Shown here: positions 34,626 through 46,569 of the stretch, one piece after another | Position numbering within the stretch: position 1 is the stretch's first letter | Layout: the number at the start of each line of letters is the position of its first letter | NCBI GenBank assembly: GCA_026260175.1 | Contig: JAKCWW010000430.1 | Span: 45,319 to 109,318, forward strand | Direction of reading: 5' to 3' | DNA length: 64,000 nt | DNA from: Reticulitermes lucifugus | Lineage: Eukaryota; Arthropoda; Insecta; Blattodea; Rhinotermitidae | Made by a program: the position numbers and the translations under genes | The notes under the pieces: model-generated | Seen by the model: the letters and a program-made list of their open reading frames with translations, nothing else | Told to the model about the DNA's origin: nothing | Database searches by the model: none

Positions 34626-35822
34626 GCACCGCTGTGAAAACCTCAAATCTCGCGCCATTAAAATCACCTTAATTTATTAAGCGTGACATATGTCAATAGT
34701 ATTTGTCATCTTGGGATTCGGGTACTTTGTACCATATTAAAACATGTAAAAGCAAATAGGAACATATTTATTTTAAAACTTAACTAATTCAGTACGGTAT
34801 AAAAATTAGTATATATTTTGTCATTTTGTTTAATCACAAATTGGTTAGCTGTGTTTCATTTGTTATTTATTTGGCTGTCTAGGTAGTTAGCTGAGATGCG
34901 CGAAATAGACATTTCATCTAGGATTTTAAGAACTTGGAATGGCTGGTGAGTACCCCAGCACTTCTTTGAGACTGTTTTACATATTAATATTCCCTAAATA
35001 ATGAAGCAATTTTGTAGGAAATACTGTATTTTAGTTCACGTAGGACGATGTGTCTGTCTTGCAAGCGGCTTAGTCGACAATTAAAGTACTGGACACTAAG
35101 AATAGAAAAGAAAGATAGATGTTGTTCTTCCCCTTCTATTGTGACGCACAGAAATCCCTGCTCCTGCGTCCTCGAACACGCGCGTGACCGGAGGATATCT
35201 GACCCCAGAACGCCCACAGTCACCTTTAGTTAACCCAACAATACAGATCTAGTGACATTTCTCTTAACGATGGTGTGTAACCCAAAAATTCAATGCTGCT
35301 GTTACGTTCTTCTATTCACAGTCAACCCCTGTCCATTTGGCCGGGTGGCAATTGTTTCCGTCAAATTGTTGTAACACCCCCATCCTCCCACGCACGAGTG
35401 TCCTATTACCTCGACGGACCTGAAAGTGAGACCTAACAGATGCCAGAATTCAGGCAAACGCAGAGTAAATTACGGTGTTAAATTCTAAACAGATTCTATG
35501 CTACTGTACTGGAAAGGTTTCAGAACATTTCTGTTGGAACTTAAAGAATCATGGAGCATAATTTAGTTATTGAAGAAACCAGTGAATGTACAAGCTTAAC
35601 TTTAAATTTATTCTCAGTTCTTCACAACGCACAGGGGTCTCAAATTCTTAATTTCCTTCAATGTTACAAATACGAAATTAACAGGAGCTGGAAAAGTTGC
35701 ATAATGAGGAATTTAATAATTTGAACTTTATATTAAGCTGATAATATCATGGAAAGTGAGAAGGGCCGATCACGTAACACGCTTGGGAGATAGATAGATA
35801 CATGTTCTGTATAATAATAATA
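34626..35822. other. No recognisable feature
   Basis: No repeat match. The antisense frames at 34984-35233 overlap each other without recognisable content. Confidence 0.45.
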
Positions 35823-36068
35823 ACCATGGCTCAACATGGCCATATATGGCTCCCTATATGGGCCCAGGCCTCCTCTAGCCTCCTCTTTTCGAGGTTACTA
35901 AGTCGTGCGCATTCNNNNNNNNNNNNNNNNNNNNNNNNNNNNNNNNNNNNNNNNNNNNNNNNNNNNNNNNNNNNNNNNNNNNNNNNNNNNNNNNNNNNNN
36001 NNNNNNNACCCGCGAACCTTGGGTCCAGTGGCGAGCACGCTAACCACTAGTCCACCGAGGTCGACTCC
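35823..36068 (-). mobile_element. tRNA-headed SINE (family C-like) interrupted by a gap
   Basis: On the minus strand the head reads GGTGGACTAGTGGTTAGCGT (A-box) and CCCAAGGTTCGCGGGT (B-box-like). The low-coordinate side CTCCCTATATGGGCCCAGGC, then CTCCTC, corresponds to CCCTAATGGGCCAGGGCCTC at 62498. The middle is lost in 93 N (35915-36007). Confidence 0.65.
35915..36007. other. Assembly gap (93 N)
   Basis: An N-run inside the SINE. Confidence 0.99.
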
Positions 36069-36084
36069 ATGTTCTGTATAAGTT

Positions 36085-36130
36085 CGGAAATTTCTGCACC
36101 CGCTGAGCGACTATGAAATCAGATTTATTA
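36085..36130 (+). mobile_element. LINE extreme 3' end fragment
   Basis: GGAAATTTCTGCACCCGCTG then AGCGACTATGAAA resembles the LINE tail GGAATTTTTTCACTAGCTG then AGCAACTATTCGC at 18192. Confidence 0.4.
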
Positions 36131-36936
36131 ATTGAGTTTCAAATACATTTCTTTGAATGTGACTAGTAATACCAGGGTTTTGTCAGTGAACGTTTATTTA
36201 TTACTAATGACTGTCGTTTATCCTCTAATATTATTCCGTTTTGAAAGGTTCTAAGTGAGTGACTATCAGTTTGTCCAGAATTCTTCTGCGTCAGACATTT
36301 AATTATCCAGAATGAATAAGGTACAATATTCATAAAATATTTGTTTGTATTTACCTCAGCATGGGGTTTTATGTTGAAATTTTGTGTTGTGCTTGTATTT
36401 TGGTTCGTTACGTGCAGGGAATTTCTTGCTCAGTTAAATACCACTGTGCTAAAAGCATCTGGATGCCCCTGTGCTGAACGATATTATTGCAACATTATTG
36501 ACGTGGCGTTGTCGCACTTAGAAGAGGGGAAAATAGTTCCAGATGAGTTGTGCGGCGATGCATCATAACAGAATGAAGCAATCTGAAACGCTCCCCATTT
36601 GAATACATGTACATTTCATGTGCATCGTAGTCTAAAAGCAGACCTAATGAGTGAAACGACTACTCACTGTCGTGGTATGTTTATTTCACTTGCTGTGCTC
36701 TCACTGTTCTGTCAAAATGTCCAATCAAATAGGGTCATTCCACATCCCATAGGCGCGCCATTCTAGCATCGTCGGCTTTCAGGCCTGTGACGGTCAGTTC
36801 ATAGCTTAGTAGATCTAACTGTTATGACAGAATGTGCTGGGCGAATTTCCACACTCTTATAATTACTGGCATAATTGTGGCGATGTGACGTTTTCGTTGT
36901 TTATGGATAACTTCCGCCTCAACTGATTTGCTCTTT
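36131..36936. other. No recognisable feature
   Basis: The frame at 36341-36568 begins with a hydrophobic stretch (AWGFMLKFCVVLVFWFVTC) but has no other support. I do not call it. Confidence 0.4.
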
Positions 36937-37208
36937 TGTGTGTGTGTGTGTGGGGGGGGGTGGCGCAACAGCCCAACTCGGGCCCAAGCCGTCTCACTGT
37001 GAGTTTCCTAGATCACACACAATGATGACGTCCATACCCAGTAGACTCCTCTGAACGAGTGATCAGCTCGTCGCAGAGGCCGCTACCTACTCACCACAGA
37101 ACAAACACAAGAGACGAACATCCTTGCCCTTAGCGGGATTCGAACCTGCGATCCCAGCAATCGAGTGGCCGCAGACCTACGCCTTAGGCAGCTCGGCCAC
37201 CAGGATTA
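36937..37208 (-). mobile_element. SINE family C, full length, with (GT)n/G tail
   Basis: On the minus strand the head is GGTGGCCGAGCTGCCTAAGG (A-box) and GCAGGTTCGAATCCCGCTAA (perfect B-box). The body matches the copy at 62477 (GGACTCCTCTGGACGAG-type and TGGCGCAACAG blocks). At the tail (36937-36960), TGTGTGTG and GGGGGGGG replace the usual GAAA-like run. Confidence 0.88.
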
Positions 37209-38500
37209 TCTTTGATTTACTTATGGAAGCTTCAATAATAAATCTTGAAGTCTTATTATTAAATAAAGCAAAAATATAGAGACAGGAAAGAAGAACATAT
37301 CAGTAAAGAATGTAAGATTGGGAACAAAAGAAGTTTGGAAGGAAGACAATTTAAACAAACGGTACCACACACTGCTTGCCCGTGGCACAGCTACCGGAAC
37401 GTCGAGGTAGTCCGAGATTAAACCTGCGTGGAGATTTTCTTCCACGTCCTCTTACACACCTTCAAGACGTGTGCATAAGAAGGGGCACAAGCTTACCATG
37501 ACGGAAATCTCGAGATTCCATTGCAGTCTGACACCAGCAAAAACTTAGCCTATAATGTATGAGACTAGAATTGTTATGTGGTTGCACTGTGCATTAAAAG
37601 CGGCCATTAAACTAAACACAAAGATTTGAAACCTTTCTTAATTTGGCATATCATTCCTTAATCACTTACACTCGACAGTCATAAAGTAAATAAGAGTATA
37701 ATCATATTACATTAGTATATAAGGCACGGAAGCGCACAGTGCCCAGAGGTGCAGCAGGTTCGGTGCCAGTTGTTGAGCAGTGCAGATCAACAGCACGAAT
37801 TGCAAGTCTTCCTGAAACCGTTTATCCGAGGAGCGAACTTGTTGAAGTAGCAAGCGTTTGTCTTGCATTAGTGACGTGCCCACTTCGAATCTCAGTCGGC
37901 AACCAACAATCACGAATTTAGTTTTCTGTGCTTTTCTTCAGCCTCTCCAGAAGAATCTCTCGACAGAATAAGTCACATCGCCATTCTTTCTAGTCGCTTT
38001 TGGTGATCAGCTTGTCTTCCCGTCTATCGCAATGTTACTTTTGCAATAAGAAGTGTTGTTAAGTAATTTACAGATTACTCAGTGTTGCTCCGTGAATCAG
38101 TTAAAAAGCTATCAACCCAACATCGCTGTAGAGTGGTTGACACCCGTGACTGTGTTCGAAACGTCTCGAATGGGACGCGGCCCTATCGTCACTGAAGATT
38201 TCTAATTACTTGTCAGTCTCTTCAGGCAAATGCTTCAATATTACCTAAAAATCGGAAACGACGGCATCTTCCGCGTCCACTGCATTGATTGACGATACAA
38301 ACCCTAACCGGCTGGAATAGATTAGTCATAACCTTAATCACTCAGTCATAGAACTGTCACAACATGTCAAGGATCGACTTTCTGCCTTGAATATACAAAC
38401 GTTACTGCCAACGCACAAGTTTGTTCCATCGCCATATTGATGGCAACTGTAATGTTACCAAGATGAGATGACCTCCAAAAGCATGATTTTCATACTGAGT
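37209..38500. other. No recognisable feature
   Basis: Short frames only. The pair at 37707-37921 is antisense to each other. Confidence 0.45.
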
Positions 38501-38665
38501 TTCCGAAATGTTATAATGTCACAGGTTTACCAACACATACACTTTCACTATTAAAAGTTAATAGTATTAACTTTTAATAGTGAAAGTGCATGTGTTGGTA
38601 AACCTGTGACATTATATTGTTAAACATGCACGGTATAAGCAATACTAAAAAAATTCCGAAATGTT
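38501..38665. mobile_element. Palindromic insertion with 12-bp TSD, hammerhead part lost
   Basis: TTCCGAAATGTT stands at 38501-38512 and again at 38654-38665. Between them lies a 103-bp palindrome (38513-38615, 51-bp arms around a single central base at 38564, one mismatch). It is followed by a tail TTGTTAAACATGCACGGT. The arm 15-mer AGTGCATGTGTTGGT (38585-38599) is exactly shared with the element at 48206-48680 (48602-48616), as is the tail word ATGCACGGT. This is a minimal member of that family lacking the hammerhead-like core. Confidence 0.85.
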
Positions 38666-38857
38666 GTTCAATTACTATTCCTGTTCTGGCTATTATATTT
38701 GCCGGTAACTGAACCAAGGGACTCACTATTAGGCATTATGTAGTAATTGGCTGAAAGGAGCATAAGTTACTTTATACTGTATAATACTGCACGATACAGG
38801 GGCATGAAACCTTCACACATTGTCCTTTCTGTGCCTTATGCCTTAACCACGCTTTTT
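38666..38857. other. No recognisable feature
   Basis: Short unique stretch. Confidence 0.4.
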
Positions 38858-38905
38858 CCTTCCTTCCTTCCTTCCCTTCTTTCTTCCTTCCTTCTTTCCT
38901 TCCTT
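38858..38905. repeat. (CCTT)n microsatellite
   Basis: An imperfect CCTT/CTTT run of about 48 bp. Confidence 0.9.
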
Positions 38906-40449
38906 TATGTATAAAATTTGTCGTAAGGCTATTTTGATACTTCTTAGTCCTTCTTTGGAGCTTTAATATTCGGAAGTTATCAGAGAAATAGCGATTTACA
39001 GTGTTTTAGTTACACAAACCAATAAGTCAATTTACCTCAAAATGAACATATAACTCAGACACAAGAAATTTTAAAACGTTATACACGGAAGAATTGAAAT
39101 TGTATTACTGAAGTGAGAACCCAGTTCAAAGTGTGCAGGCTGAATATGTGTAAATGTTGCCGTTAAAAAGTGGATTCTTTAGTTTTACTATATTCTCAGT
39201 GTATATGATTTTAAGTTCTTACTGTTCTTGTTAGAAACGTTTTAGAAGGTGTAAAGTACATGGGCCTGGCACTAATTCACTTTTCGCCATACCCATTTTA
39301 ATGCAGGTTTTGAAGTAGACCCTATCTCATGCGTCCTTCCTCTCTCCTCGAGGAGGTTATCCGTATTATGTGCAGTCAATAAAATTTTGTAGGAAAGGTA
39401 TTATCCATAAGAACACTGGCCTGAAGACTGTCAGTATTGTGTTCTACCTTTCATTATCCGAGGTTAGCCTAAATTTTGGAATATGTATGACGTTTCCTTA
39501 ATTGATTGTCGTACTCAGCTGATTTATTGCCATTCTCTACTTACAGGTTTTTATTATGCTTAAAAAATTGTTAGTGTAATTTCGTTTACCTTAAATGGAA
39601 TTACAGCCAACTTTCGAAACGTCGTGTATCAGATATATCGCGTGCAATGGAAACTGTCCAACGTAGTATTGGTATAATGAATCAACCACTGTCACAGATC
39701 TTCAGGGACTCATTGTTCCTGCATAGCTGACACTCATGTGTTCTTGCTTAGAGCTATTTCAGGCAGAGAGACAACCATCTCCAGAGAAGAGTCCACTAAA
39801 AAATCCGTTTCACAAAAGGCATGGTTTTCCCACCCTTCAGAAACTACGTGTATCCTAATATATTACGAAGACCCTCATAAAATAGTTCACTTTGCCATAT
39901 ACCCTTACTGCAGCCATATATAAACTGTATCCTCTGCCTGTAGTACCTGCAATATGCTTTTAATAACTCATTGTAAAAGCTACAGCAATGAACGTAGGAC
40001 CGTATACAGGTTTTGAAATATTTAAGAGGGAATAAAGTACTAACTTCTGAAGGCCTTGAGGGTGCGGTATATTTGAGATCTGCGCGACGTATGGAGAACT
40101 CTTGCTTAAGTTTTTTACCCCCTCTTTATGGCCCACGTTTATTAATTCCATGCAGCCAGGCATCATATTCTGCATCCTGTGGTGTTATTATGTGTTTATG
40201 GCTCTATTCAAGAACGGCCGTCGGGGGCCATAAACTAATATGTTAGGGTATCTGCTGGTATGTCTCCTCCTCAGACGTATGGGATGGGCGCAAGCTGTGG
40301 GGCAGGGCAGTACAGCACGGTGCAGGTTGTTAAACATTTACACATGGACTGTGCAGTAACCAGGGCCGCCTGGGAACATTTTGGGGTCCCCTTCAGTAAT
40401 CGATTTAAGGGCCCCGTGTGCTATTATTTACAGTGCAAGATTATGATCT
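38906..40449. other. No recognisable feature
   Basis: Contains TTGAGATCTGCGC at about 40074, a 13-nt match to the foldback ends at 8048. It is too short to call. Confidence 0.45.
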
Positions 40450-40525
40450 GGGATGTGACGCCGTGTAGTTCGGTAGATAGGTAACAACGTTCTGGAGGAA
40501 ATTCCAGACTCCATTTTCATGGCAG
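40450..40525 (-). repeat. Arm of hammerhead-bearing repeat family, degenerate
   Basis: The plus strand has GGGATGTGACGCCGTGTAG, a GGTAACAACG block and GGAGGAAATTCC with GACTCCATTTTCATGG. Reverse-complemented, this is an eroded hammerhead-like order (UGAAAAUGGAG, hairpin, CCAGAACGUUGUUACC). GAAAC has become GAAC and the core is changed. Confidence 0.5.
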
Positions 40526-41139
40526 AAGAATTCTGTGCCGTAGTGTTGTCGTCAAACGTATTACGCCCATTTAATATTAGAATCATAGGAAGTGGCGGCA
40601 GCTGCCCCTCGCTAAGTAGTTCCGAGTAATTTAGGTCTAAGTGGCCTGGCTACGGCGTCTCCTGTAGTTGCTGGCTATGCGGGGTAGGTTGGAAGACACT
40701 GGAGAGGACCCAGAGCAGAAGGACAACGCCCCTCCTAAAGTTTCTGAGATCTTATCTCGCCGACTGTGCTTTCGTTTTTGTAGCACCACCTGTAGTCTTT
40801 TAGTACTTAAATAAGCATTTCCTACTCCGATTAGCATTCAGCTTTCTACAGAATGGCCCAAAGCAGATAACAGCTGAAGGGAAGTGAACTTGCTTATTTG
40901 CGAACGTGGAACGCTTAGTGACACCTCAAGGACATGTGGGAAGAAACTGTACTTCAAAACAATTACATATTGTATAACGATATCAGTTATTTCAATATTA
41001 GTAGCTATACAAACGAAAGTTATTTTAAAGTAACTGAATATGCCACACTGATTTTAAAAAAACTAATACTCGCTTAGCTAGTCAAGAAAATCTCTGCTGT
41101 GTATAAAATACGAACGCTCGTTACCATATTTACAAGAAT
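40526..41139. other. No recognisable feature
   Basis: No supported features. Confidence 0.4.
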
Positions 41140-41215
41140 GGGTGACTGCATCCCTCCTGAGCCAGATTAATCCAGTCCACAACCTCACACCCTCTTTCTG
41201 TAAAATCCATTACAG
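41140..41215 (-). mobile_element. LINE fragment
   Basis: CTCCTGAGCCAGATTAATCC then AGTCCACAACCTCACACCC is the antisense of the WIxLAQD region found in the other copies. Confidence 0.6.
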
Positions 41216-42599
41216 TATTGTCTCTATCTGCCTCAAAATGTCCTGAGACAATAACCTAATCTGAAGAGGCTTCTGACATTCCAAGTTCACTTTCCGATTT
41301 GCAGCTATCCTCCAGGTCTGGTGGAATTGCTCTCCAGCGACAGTCATTCTCGTGCTTAATCCACACGATGTACCATCCAAAATATTATTTGCTTATTAGA
41401 GATTCATTCCGAAAGTGAACATACTGTATTGTAAACTTGGTTTTCATGTACACATTCAGAATGCGTATCCGAAACATTGGCCTGCCAGGAGCAGCTGCAG
41501 TACACGATAAATCAGTTCTTAATGGACCCATTATTTTGCCCTCGGTTGTTTTGCTTTGGGTCCTACTTCTGCTGTGACAAGCCACCACTTGACAAGTCTC
41601 ACCGTGCATATTTTCTCATCGAAACAGATTTGATGTAAAAATGGCTTTAACTCCAAAAGGAAAGTTAATAGACATGCTGAACAATGTACAGCATATTTCA
41701 AAAGCTCATTTTTCATGTTTGTGTAATTTTTATATTGTTATTCTATTTACGAATATTTTTGTTCCTTATTTCTTTTCAACGAAATCTTTCGATATTTGCA
41801 AAACAAACCGGTCTTAACCAAACAGGCAGCCAGGAGATGGAGCACCAATATGTGCTAGCTCAGAGACTGAATCCTTAATTGACGTGTATATTTATACGAG
41901 ATGTTCTGGCCGCAGTCACTTGTTTCTTTTGCATATCTGTTTGTTGCGTTGAATGGTTCATAATCCGTTGCTTCCACCTCGTATATCCATACTTGGGCAC
42001 AATCAATTGCCTTTTTGTTGCTGTTGTCTTTTTTTTGCAAATGAAATAATGGCAGTGGTACTATTCAGTCTTTATTCTTCTTTGGTGTGTTTTTGTTTTA
42101 CTTCAGCCCGCAAATGCATAGTTCTTGAAACCTACAGACCCTGTACCTTCGAACTCGATACAGAGTTGAAAAAGGAAAGATTTCGGGTTTATTTGTGATA
42201 TGTAGTCCTTTTGCCAGTGGTTTGTAACTCAGTCTGGTGCAGAAACTTTTCAGTCGCTGTGTTAAGATCGGATACCTGCCCGCAGAACTTATTCAATCTA
42301 CGAGAGGCTGTTCCTTATTCCGAAACGTACAGATTTGTTTCTGTTCAAGTTACCTTTCGTGAAGTACAGGTAGACGAGTAGAAAATATGTCTCAGAATAT
42401 TCAGCGTATGAAATTTAAAATAATGTTATTTAAATGACGTTATGAAAGTTTACGTAACTATAGGACTCTCCCCAACTTTAGTCACAATAATTATTATGCA
42501 GTGCAGTTCCTTTGGTTTTCTTTTGTGTGTGAGAGAGATGATTGAGCAACTTTAACAAATCTGCATGAAAAGAACTAAAGAATTAAGGGCTCGTAGCCA
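41216..42599. other. No recognisable feature
   Basis: Several overlapping short frames (41385-42198) with no domains. Confidence 0.45.
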
Positions 42600-42905
42600 G
42601 CTGATTGTCTAACTTTGTTACTCCATGGAGCAGAATCCTTCTTGTGCAGGTGAAGATCGTTCAGCCTTTTCTGAAACCCGAACGTCCGTTGCCCTATTCG
42701 CTGGAGCCTCTCATTGAACCATATCCTGAGTCGAATGACTCCGGTGTCCACTCTCACCCAATTTCTTTAAGATGTGCTTTAGTGACTTTCTCCCTTTTCA
42801 CCTAGGTGTCCCAAGTGGCGTCTTCCGTTCACGCTTTCCCAAAGAAAACTTTGCATGCATCCCATATGCTCTTTTATCTTCCATGTTTTGGTCAAACAAA
42901 TGTGC
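42600..42905 (-). mobile_element. LINE 3' end fragment
   Basis: On the plus strand, in order: TTACTCCATGGAGCAGAATC (tail), TATCCTGAGTCGAATGACTC (WIxLAQD), CACCCAATTTCTTTAAGATG (KMDLxE), CTAGGTGTCCCAAGTGGCG (GRPRRRW region) and CATGCATCCCATATGC (HVARM region). The frames on both strands at 42575-42805 are products of this repeat. Confidence 0.8.
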
Positions 42906-42926
42906 ATGATGTTTGATATTTTAAAT

Positions 42927-43053
42927 TACTAAGCTCTTATATAACTTTTAAAACTTAAAATCAGTTTTGCCTGAGGATGGGGACGGAGCTAGTCCCCGAA
43001 ACGTTGTATTCAAACGAATTGCGCCCAAGAAGACTATATTGTACTAAGCTCTT
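42927..43053. mobile_element. Short insertion with 12-bp TSD carrying a hammerhead-like motif
   Basis: TACTAAGCTCTT occurs at 42927-42938 and 43042-43053, identical at both sites, bracketing a 103-bp insert. The insert holds one plus-strand hammerhead-like motif near its middle, with A/T-rich flanks and no open frame. It lies just past a LINE 3' fragment. Unlike the 1.0, 38.5 and 48.2 kb elements, it has no TGCACGGT tail and no inverted arm. Confidence 0.78.
42971..43010 (+). ncRNA. Hammerhead-ribozyme-like motif (good copy)
   Basis: CUGAGGA (42971-42977); extra U (42978); stem II GGGGAC/GUCCCC (42979-42984 with 42992-42997), 6 bp with a 7-nt loop; GAA (42998-43000); stem III A43001-U43007 and C43002-G43006 with loop GUU; A17-equivalent at 43008, giving a GUA triplet. 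Stem I is weak: GUUU upstream can pair with AAAC downstream, with mismatches next to the core. Activity is untested. Confidence 0.6.
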
Positions 43054-43377
43054 CTTTGTACGAGTATCTGTGACCTCTCCTTGCTTCCTGTTCCTTAGGT
43101 CACGAAATCTTCGCTATCACCTTTTGCCCAATACCCTCAATCTGTTTTTCCATTAGAGTGAGACACATTCATGCTCGTATAAACAACGTGAAGCTAGCGC
43201 CTAAGTTAAAGTTACTTATATAGGTTCGAGATGAGAAGTCGATGCACTAAATATTCTGACGACAGACAAGTCTGCAGTCTACTTTCTCCTTCAGATATAG
43301 TTGTCCACTAGGCCTACGTAAACAACACTGTCGATAGGTCTACCTTTCAGACGAATTTAAACAATTTTACCATTCTT

Positions 43378-43530
43378 AGAGGTGTAGTGGTTAGCACTGT
43401 GTAGTCGTCACGCCCCGGCTTCGGTACTCAGTCCAGAGATTGTCTATATTGTCGGAGGGTAAACACCGAAATTACGCAGTTTATTGGTATTAACAGAGGT
43501 CATTGCATTTAATATTCCTTCCAATTCAAC
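43378..43530 (+). mobile_element. SINE family D
   Basis: A-box GTGTAGTGGTTAGCACTGTG, then CCCGGCTTCGGTACTCAGTCC in the B-box position. The B-box is poor. Confidence 0.5.
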
Positions 43531-43617
43531 ATTCGCTATCATTCTCTGCGTCCATGCTATAGGAGCCTATGTAACTGAGGAAGCGTTGATGAAGAAACTG
43601 AGAAACTATCTAGACTT

Positions 43618-43875
43618 AGTGAAGGTAAAAGGTAAAATTACGCTGTGCAAACAATGAAGGCATATGGGGAAGACGAGTTCATTCCTGCTGTCGGCACTGC
43701 CCTCCGAGGAGAGAGCCCTAAGTGCCCACTGAACTGGTGGATGTTCGGTGACTCCGGCGCCAGTGTGGACGCTTTGGAGTAGACAAAATTTCAATGCCCC
43801 TACCGGGAACTGAATCACGTATCTTCGGTCGCCAGTTCACAGCTTTGTTACTGTACCTACTATCCCAGCTTCTAA
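43618..43875 (-). mobile_element. SINE family A
   Basis: The tail GTAAAAGGTAAAA is at the low end. The body contains CAATGAAGGCATATGGGG, GGCACTGCCCTCCGAGG and AGTGTGGACGCTTTGGAG. The minus-strand B-box position reads GATTCAGTTCCC. A weak flanking repeat (TAGACTTAGT and CAGACCTAGT) could be an old TSD. Confidence 0.75.
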
Positions 43876-44039
43876 CCAGACCTAGTAGAAAACTACTTTT
43901 TTATAGTAATGGATTAGTAACAGACTTTTATAGTGATTAATTTTAGTCCTAGAATATAGATCATGTGTATTCAATCGATGAATGAGACTGATCAGACTAC
44001 ATTCCAACCGCTGGTCAGTGTCTTTGACAGAATCATACT

Positions 44040-44097
44040 ACTGTCTCCCAACTGGTGACCAGTAACTTTACCGACTGAGCTATCGCGGATCGCATTT
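44040..44097 (-). mobile_element. tRNA-like 5' half, probable SINE head
   Basis: Minus strand CCGCGATAGCTCAGTCGGTA then AAGTTACTGG looks like the acceptor side and D-arm of a tRNA with a good A-box. What follows (GTCACCAGTTGGGAGACAG) has no B-box or T-arm. I therefore do not call a tRNA gene. Confidence 0.5.
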
Positions 44098-44274
44098 TAC
44101 TGTTCTTTGTCATTGTTTAAATTTAGTGTGCATATATTTAACCTACTTTGGTGGAACAGTTCATAATAGTACACACTTCAAGCTTTGTGCATATTTCTTT
44201 ACTTTACACCATTGCAAAGGTTATGTTATTGCCAGGCTTTGAAATGTCTATAGTAAGGGTGTTGTGAGCTGTAT

Positions 44275-44330
44275 TGACGAACAAACTCCATGGAGCGGAT
44301 TTCCTTTTGAGAATCTGTGCTCAGTAGTAA
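44275..44330 (-). mobile_element. LINE extreme 3' end fragment
   Basis: CAAACTCCATGGAGCGGATT then TCCTTTTGAG resembles ACACCGTGGAGCAGATTTC then TTCTTGTGAA at 57863. Confidence 0.5.
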
Positions 44331-46569
44331 TTTTGTTGGTAAAAAAATGCCCGACCTCTATATGCAACCCGAATTTCTATTACCGTCGGGATGAAGGCCG
44401 ATGAAGAAAGCAAAATTGTAACAACAGCTTACAGCAGTTGCAGAATATGAGTACTCCAGACTGGGGCACAGCGTTTTGACCTTTTTGAGCGTCAGTTCTT
44501 AGCTGTGTTCTGTGAAATCCAGAATTTTGAACAATTTTTTTTTACCGAGCCATAGTTTTAAACCGTTACGTGCCATTATCTTAAGTAAGTCTTTAGTTAC
44601 CAGCTTGAAATTTCTGTAAATCAGGCTAATACAGTGACATATGTGGCTAAACTAATTTTTCGTGTGTGAATTTGAGGGGGTAGGAATTGTGTACCAAAGA
44701 GATCGTGAAGTTTAACAACTATAAATATAAATCCTGCTAGACTGTCTGCTTTGATCCACGTCATGAGTTATTCCCAGAAGTTACTATGTATTCACGGACC
44801 CTCTGTCCATCCTTCATCCGGCACGGTAACCACTTAGACGTACATTGCTTCGGGTCTTTCGATCTGAGCAAATAATAGAAGATCTGCCCAACCAATTAGA
44901 ACAATATTTTGTGGTTTTGAGGGGTTTCATTGGTTCACAAAATGTTCAGACTTCATGTTTTGTGTGCAAACCGTCTTCCTTTATCGGCAAACTCTTGTGA
45001 AATTTGCTCACATATTCACATTTGTCCTCTGAAAAGATTCCTGAAAGAAAGCTTGAGGAAACCGTCCGTAGCTTTCAGAGGGGGTGGGAGGGGAGGGGCG
45101 ATGAAAGAAAACGGGCTGCAGTGTACAGGTCCGTTCACACAAAATGTGACTGACGCCGTTCGTAAATTAGCTGGTTTAGGCTTTCTATGAAAGTTGTTTC
45201 TGCGTTGTTAGCTTATTTAACAATGCTGATTGGACTACAGAAGTTACGTCGCTTCAAGTAAGATAAGAAGATGATAATGAATGGTGAGTGGATAAGGTTT
45301 CGAAAGGGGACGGTCGTGGCGTATTTTAATGTACGAAGTATCTTTACGTAGTTTGACAGATTATCGATAATGCGGCCAAGTTTCGAAATGTTTACCTGCT
45401 GGATATAAGACTGGGTGTGCAGCATTGCTGTTAAACTTATCTCTTGTGTGTGGAATTCTATAATTTTCCTAAACTTTATTCCATCACTTCTTTTTTTTTG
45501 TTTCTTTCCTTACAATTGATATTGCCGACGCTACGTAACTGACTGGGTGGACCCTTCTGCTGTCCAAAATTTACATTATCTTTTCTTGTTTCAATTACTG
45601 TTTAAATTCCTTAGAGCTATTTTAATGTTTTCTGACGTAAGGAAGTAACTGCTAAAGGTCTAAGCTAAATCGCATTTCTTAAGATTTGTAAATGGAAGCC
45701 TGGGAAACATGTACACGTCTTTGGAATTGTTGTATTACTGCTGGAGGGGACTATTTCGAAGGAGATGATATTCAGTAAAATTGTTCTGGTACGTAATGTT
45801 TTGTATAAAATGAGGCCGAGAACTTTTCGACCAGACCTCATATTCATGCGAAATTTGCGATAAGGGCACATGTACGTTACACCTATGTTCCGTTTAGGTA
45901 GGTTGCAGTGTATGCGTGTAAGGATTTTGTAATTATGACAGTTTTTTTTAAATCACGTGGATACTTGCAGCTCCTTCACAATAGAAACATGACTCGGTAT
46001 TGAGATCCTCTTTTGTCAGAAAGAAGTGCACTACAGGAGGGGTAGCTTGCCATTAGAGTATAAATTGCTGCATGAGACGCATCTCACCCACCCGTTATGA
46101 GTGGTATGAAAGAGATGTACTAGTTCCGCGATCAGTTTTAGGAAAGAGATTGGGTGGTTAGTAGAACTGGAAGGGGGAGGGGGCTGTTGGGAACAAAGTA
46201 CAGTTGTGCCGACCTCCCAGTATACCTCGTTTGTCGTAGCAACAACTAGAAATACGAATGGTTTACTAGAGCGACCAGTAAGTGGCCTGGGTCCCAATAG
46301 AGCTCTATTATGCTCCCAAGCTCTTCTGTGTATGAAATAAAAATCTATACCGCCCTAATTCCCATTTTGAAGAAGAGATGCGGAAAGTCCTTGTGGTGAT
46401 GCCGACTCTCAGTAAAGACCTGAATATTTCGAGCTTCTTCGTACATCCCGCACATTTGCAGAAAAGTGTCCGACATCGTGTTTCGAAATTAGGGCCTATT
46501 TCCTTCGTAATGGTTTGCATTTTGAAAGAGGTACATGGGAGTCGGCACCTTAAGTACGTTAATAATATT
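44331..46569. other. No recognisable feature
   Basis: About 2.2 kb. Open frames (44930-45190, 45665-45871, 46031-46297, 46308-46581) have no domain I recognise. Confidence 0.45.

Noticed and set aside
36341-36568. Possible small secreted or membrane protein
   Set aside because: The hydrophobic start comes from a T/G-rich tract; no cleavage site context, no conserved downstream content and no transcript evidence.
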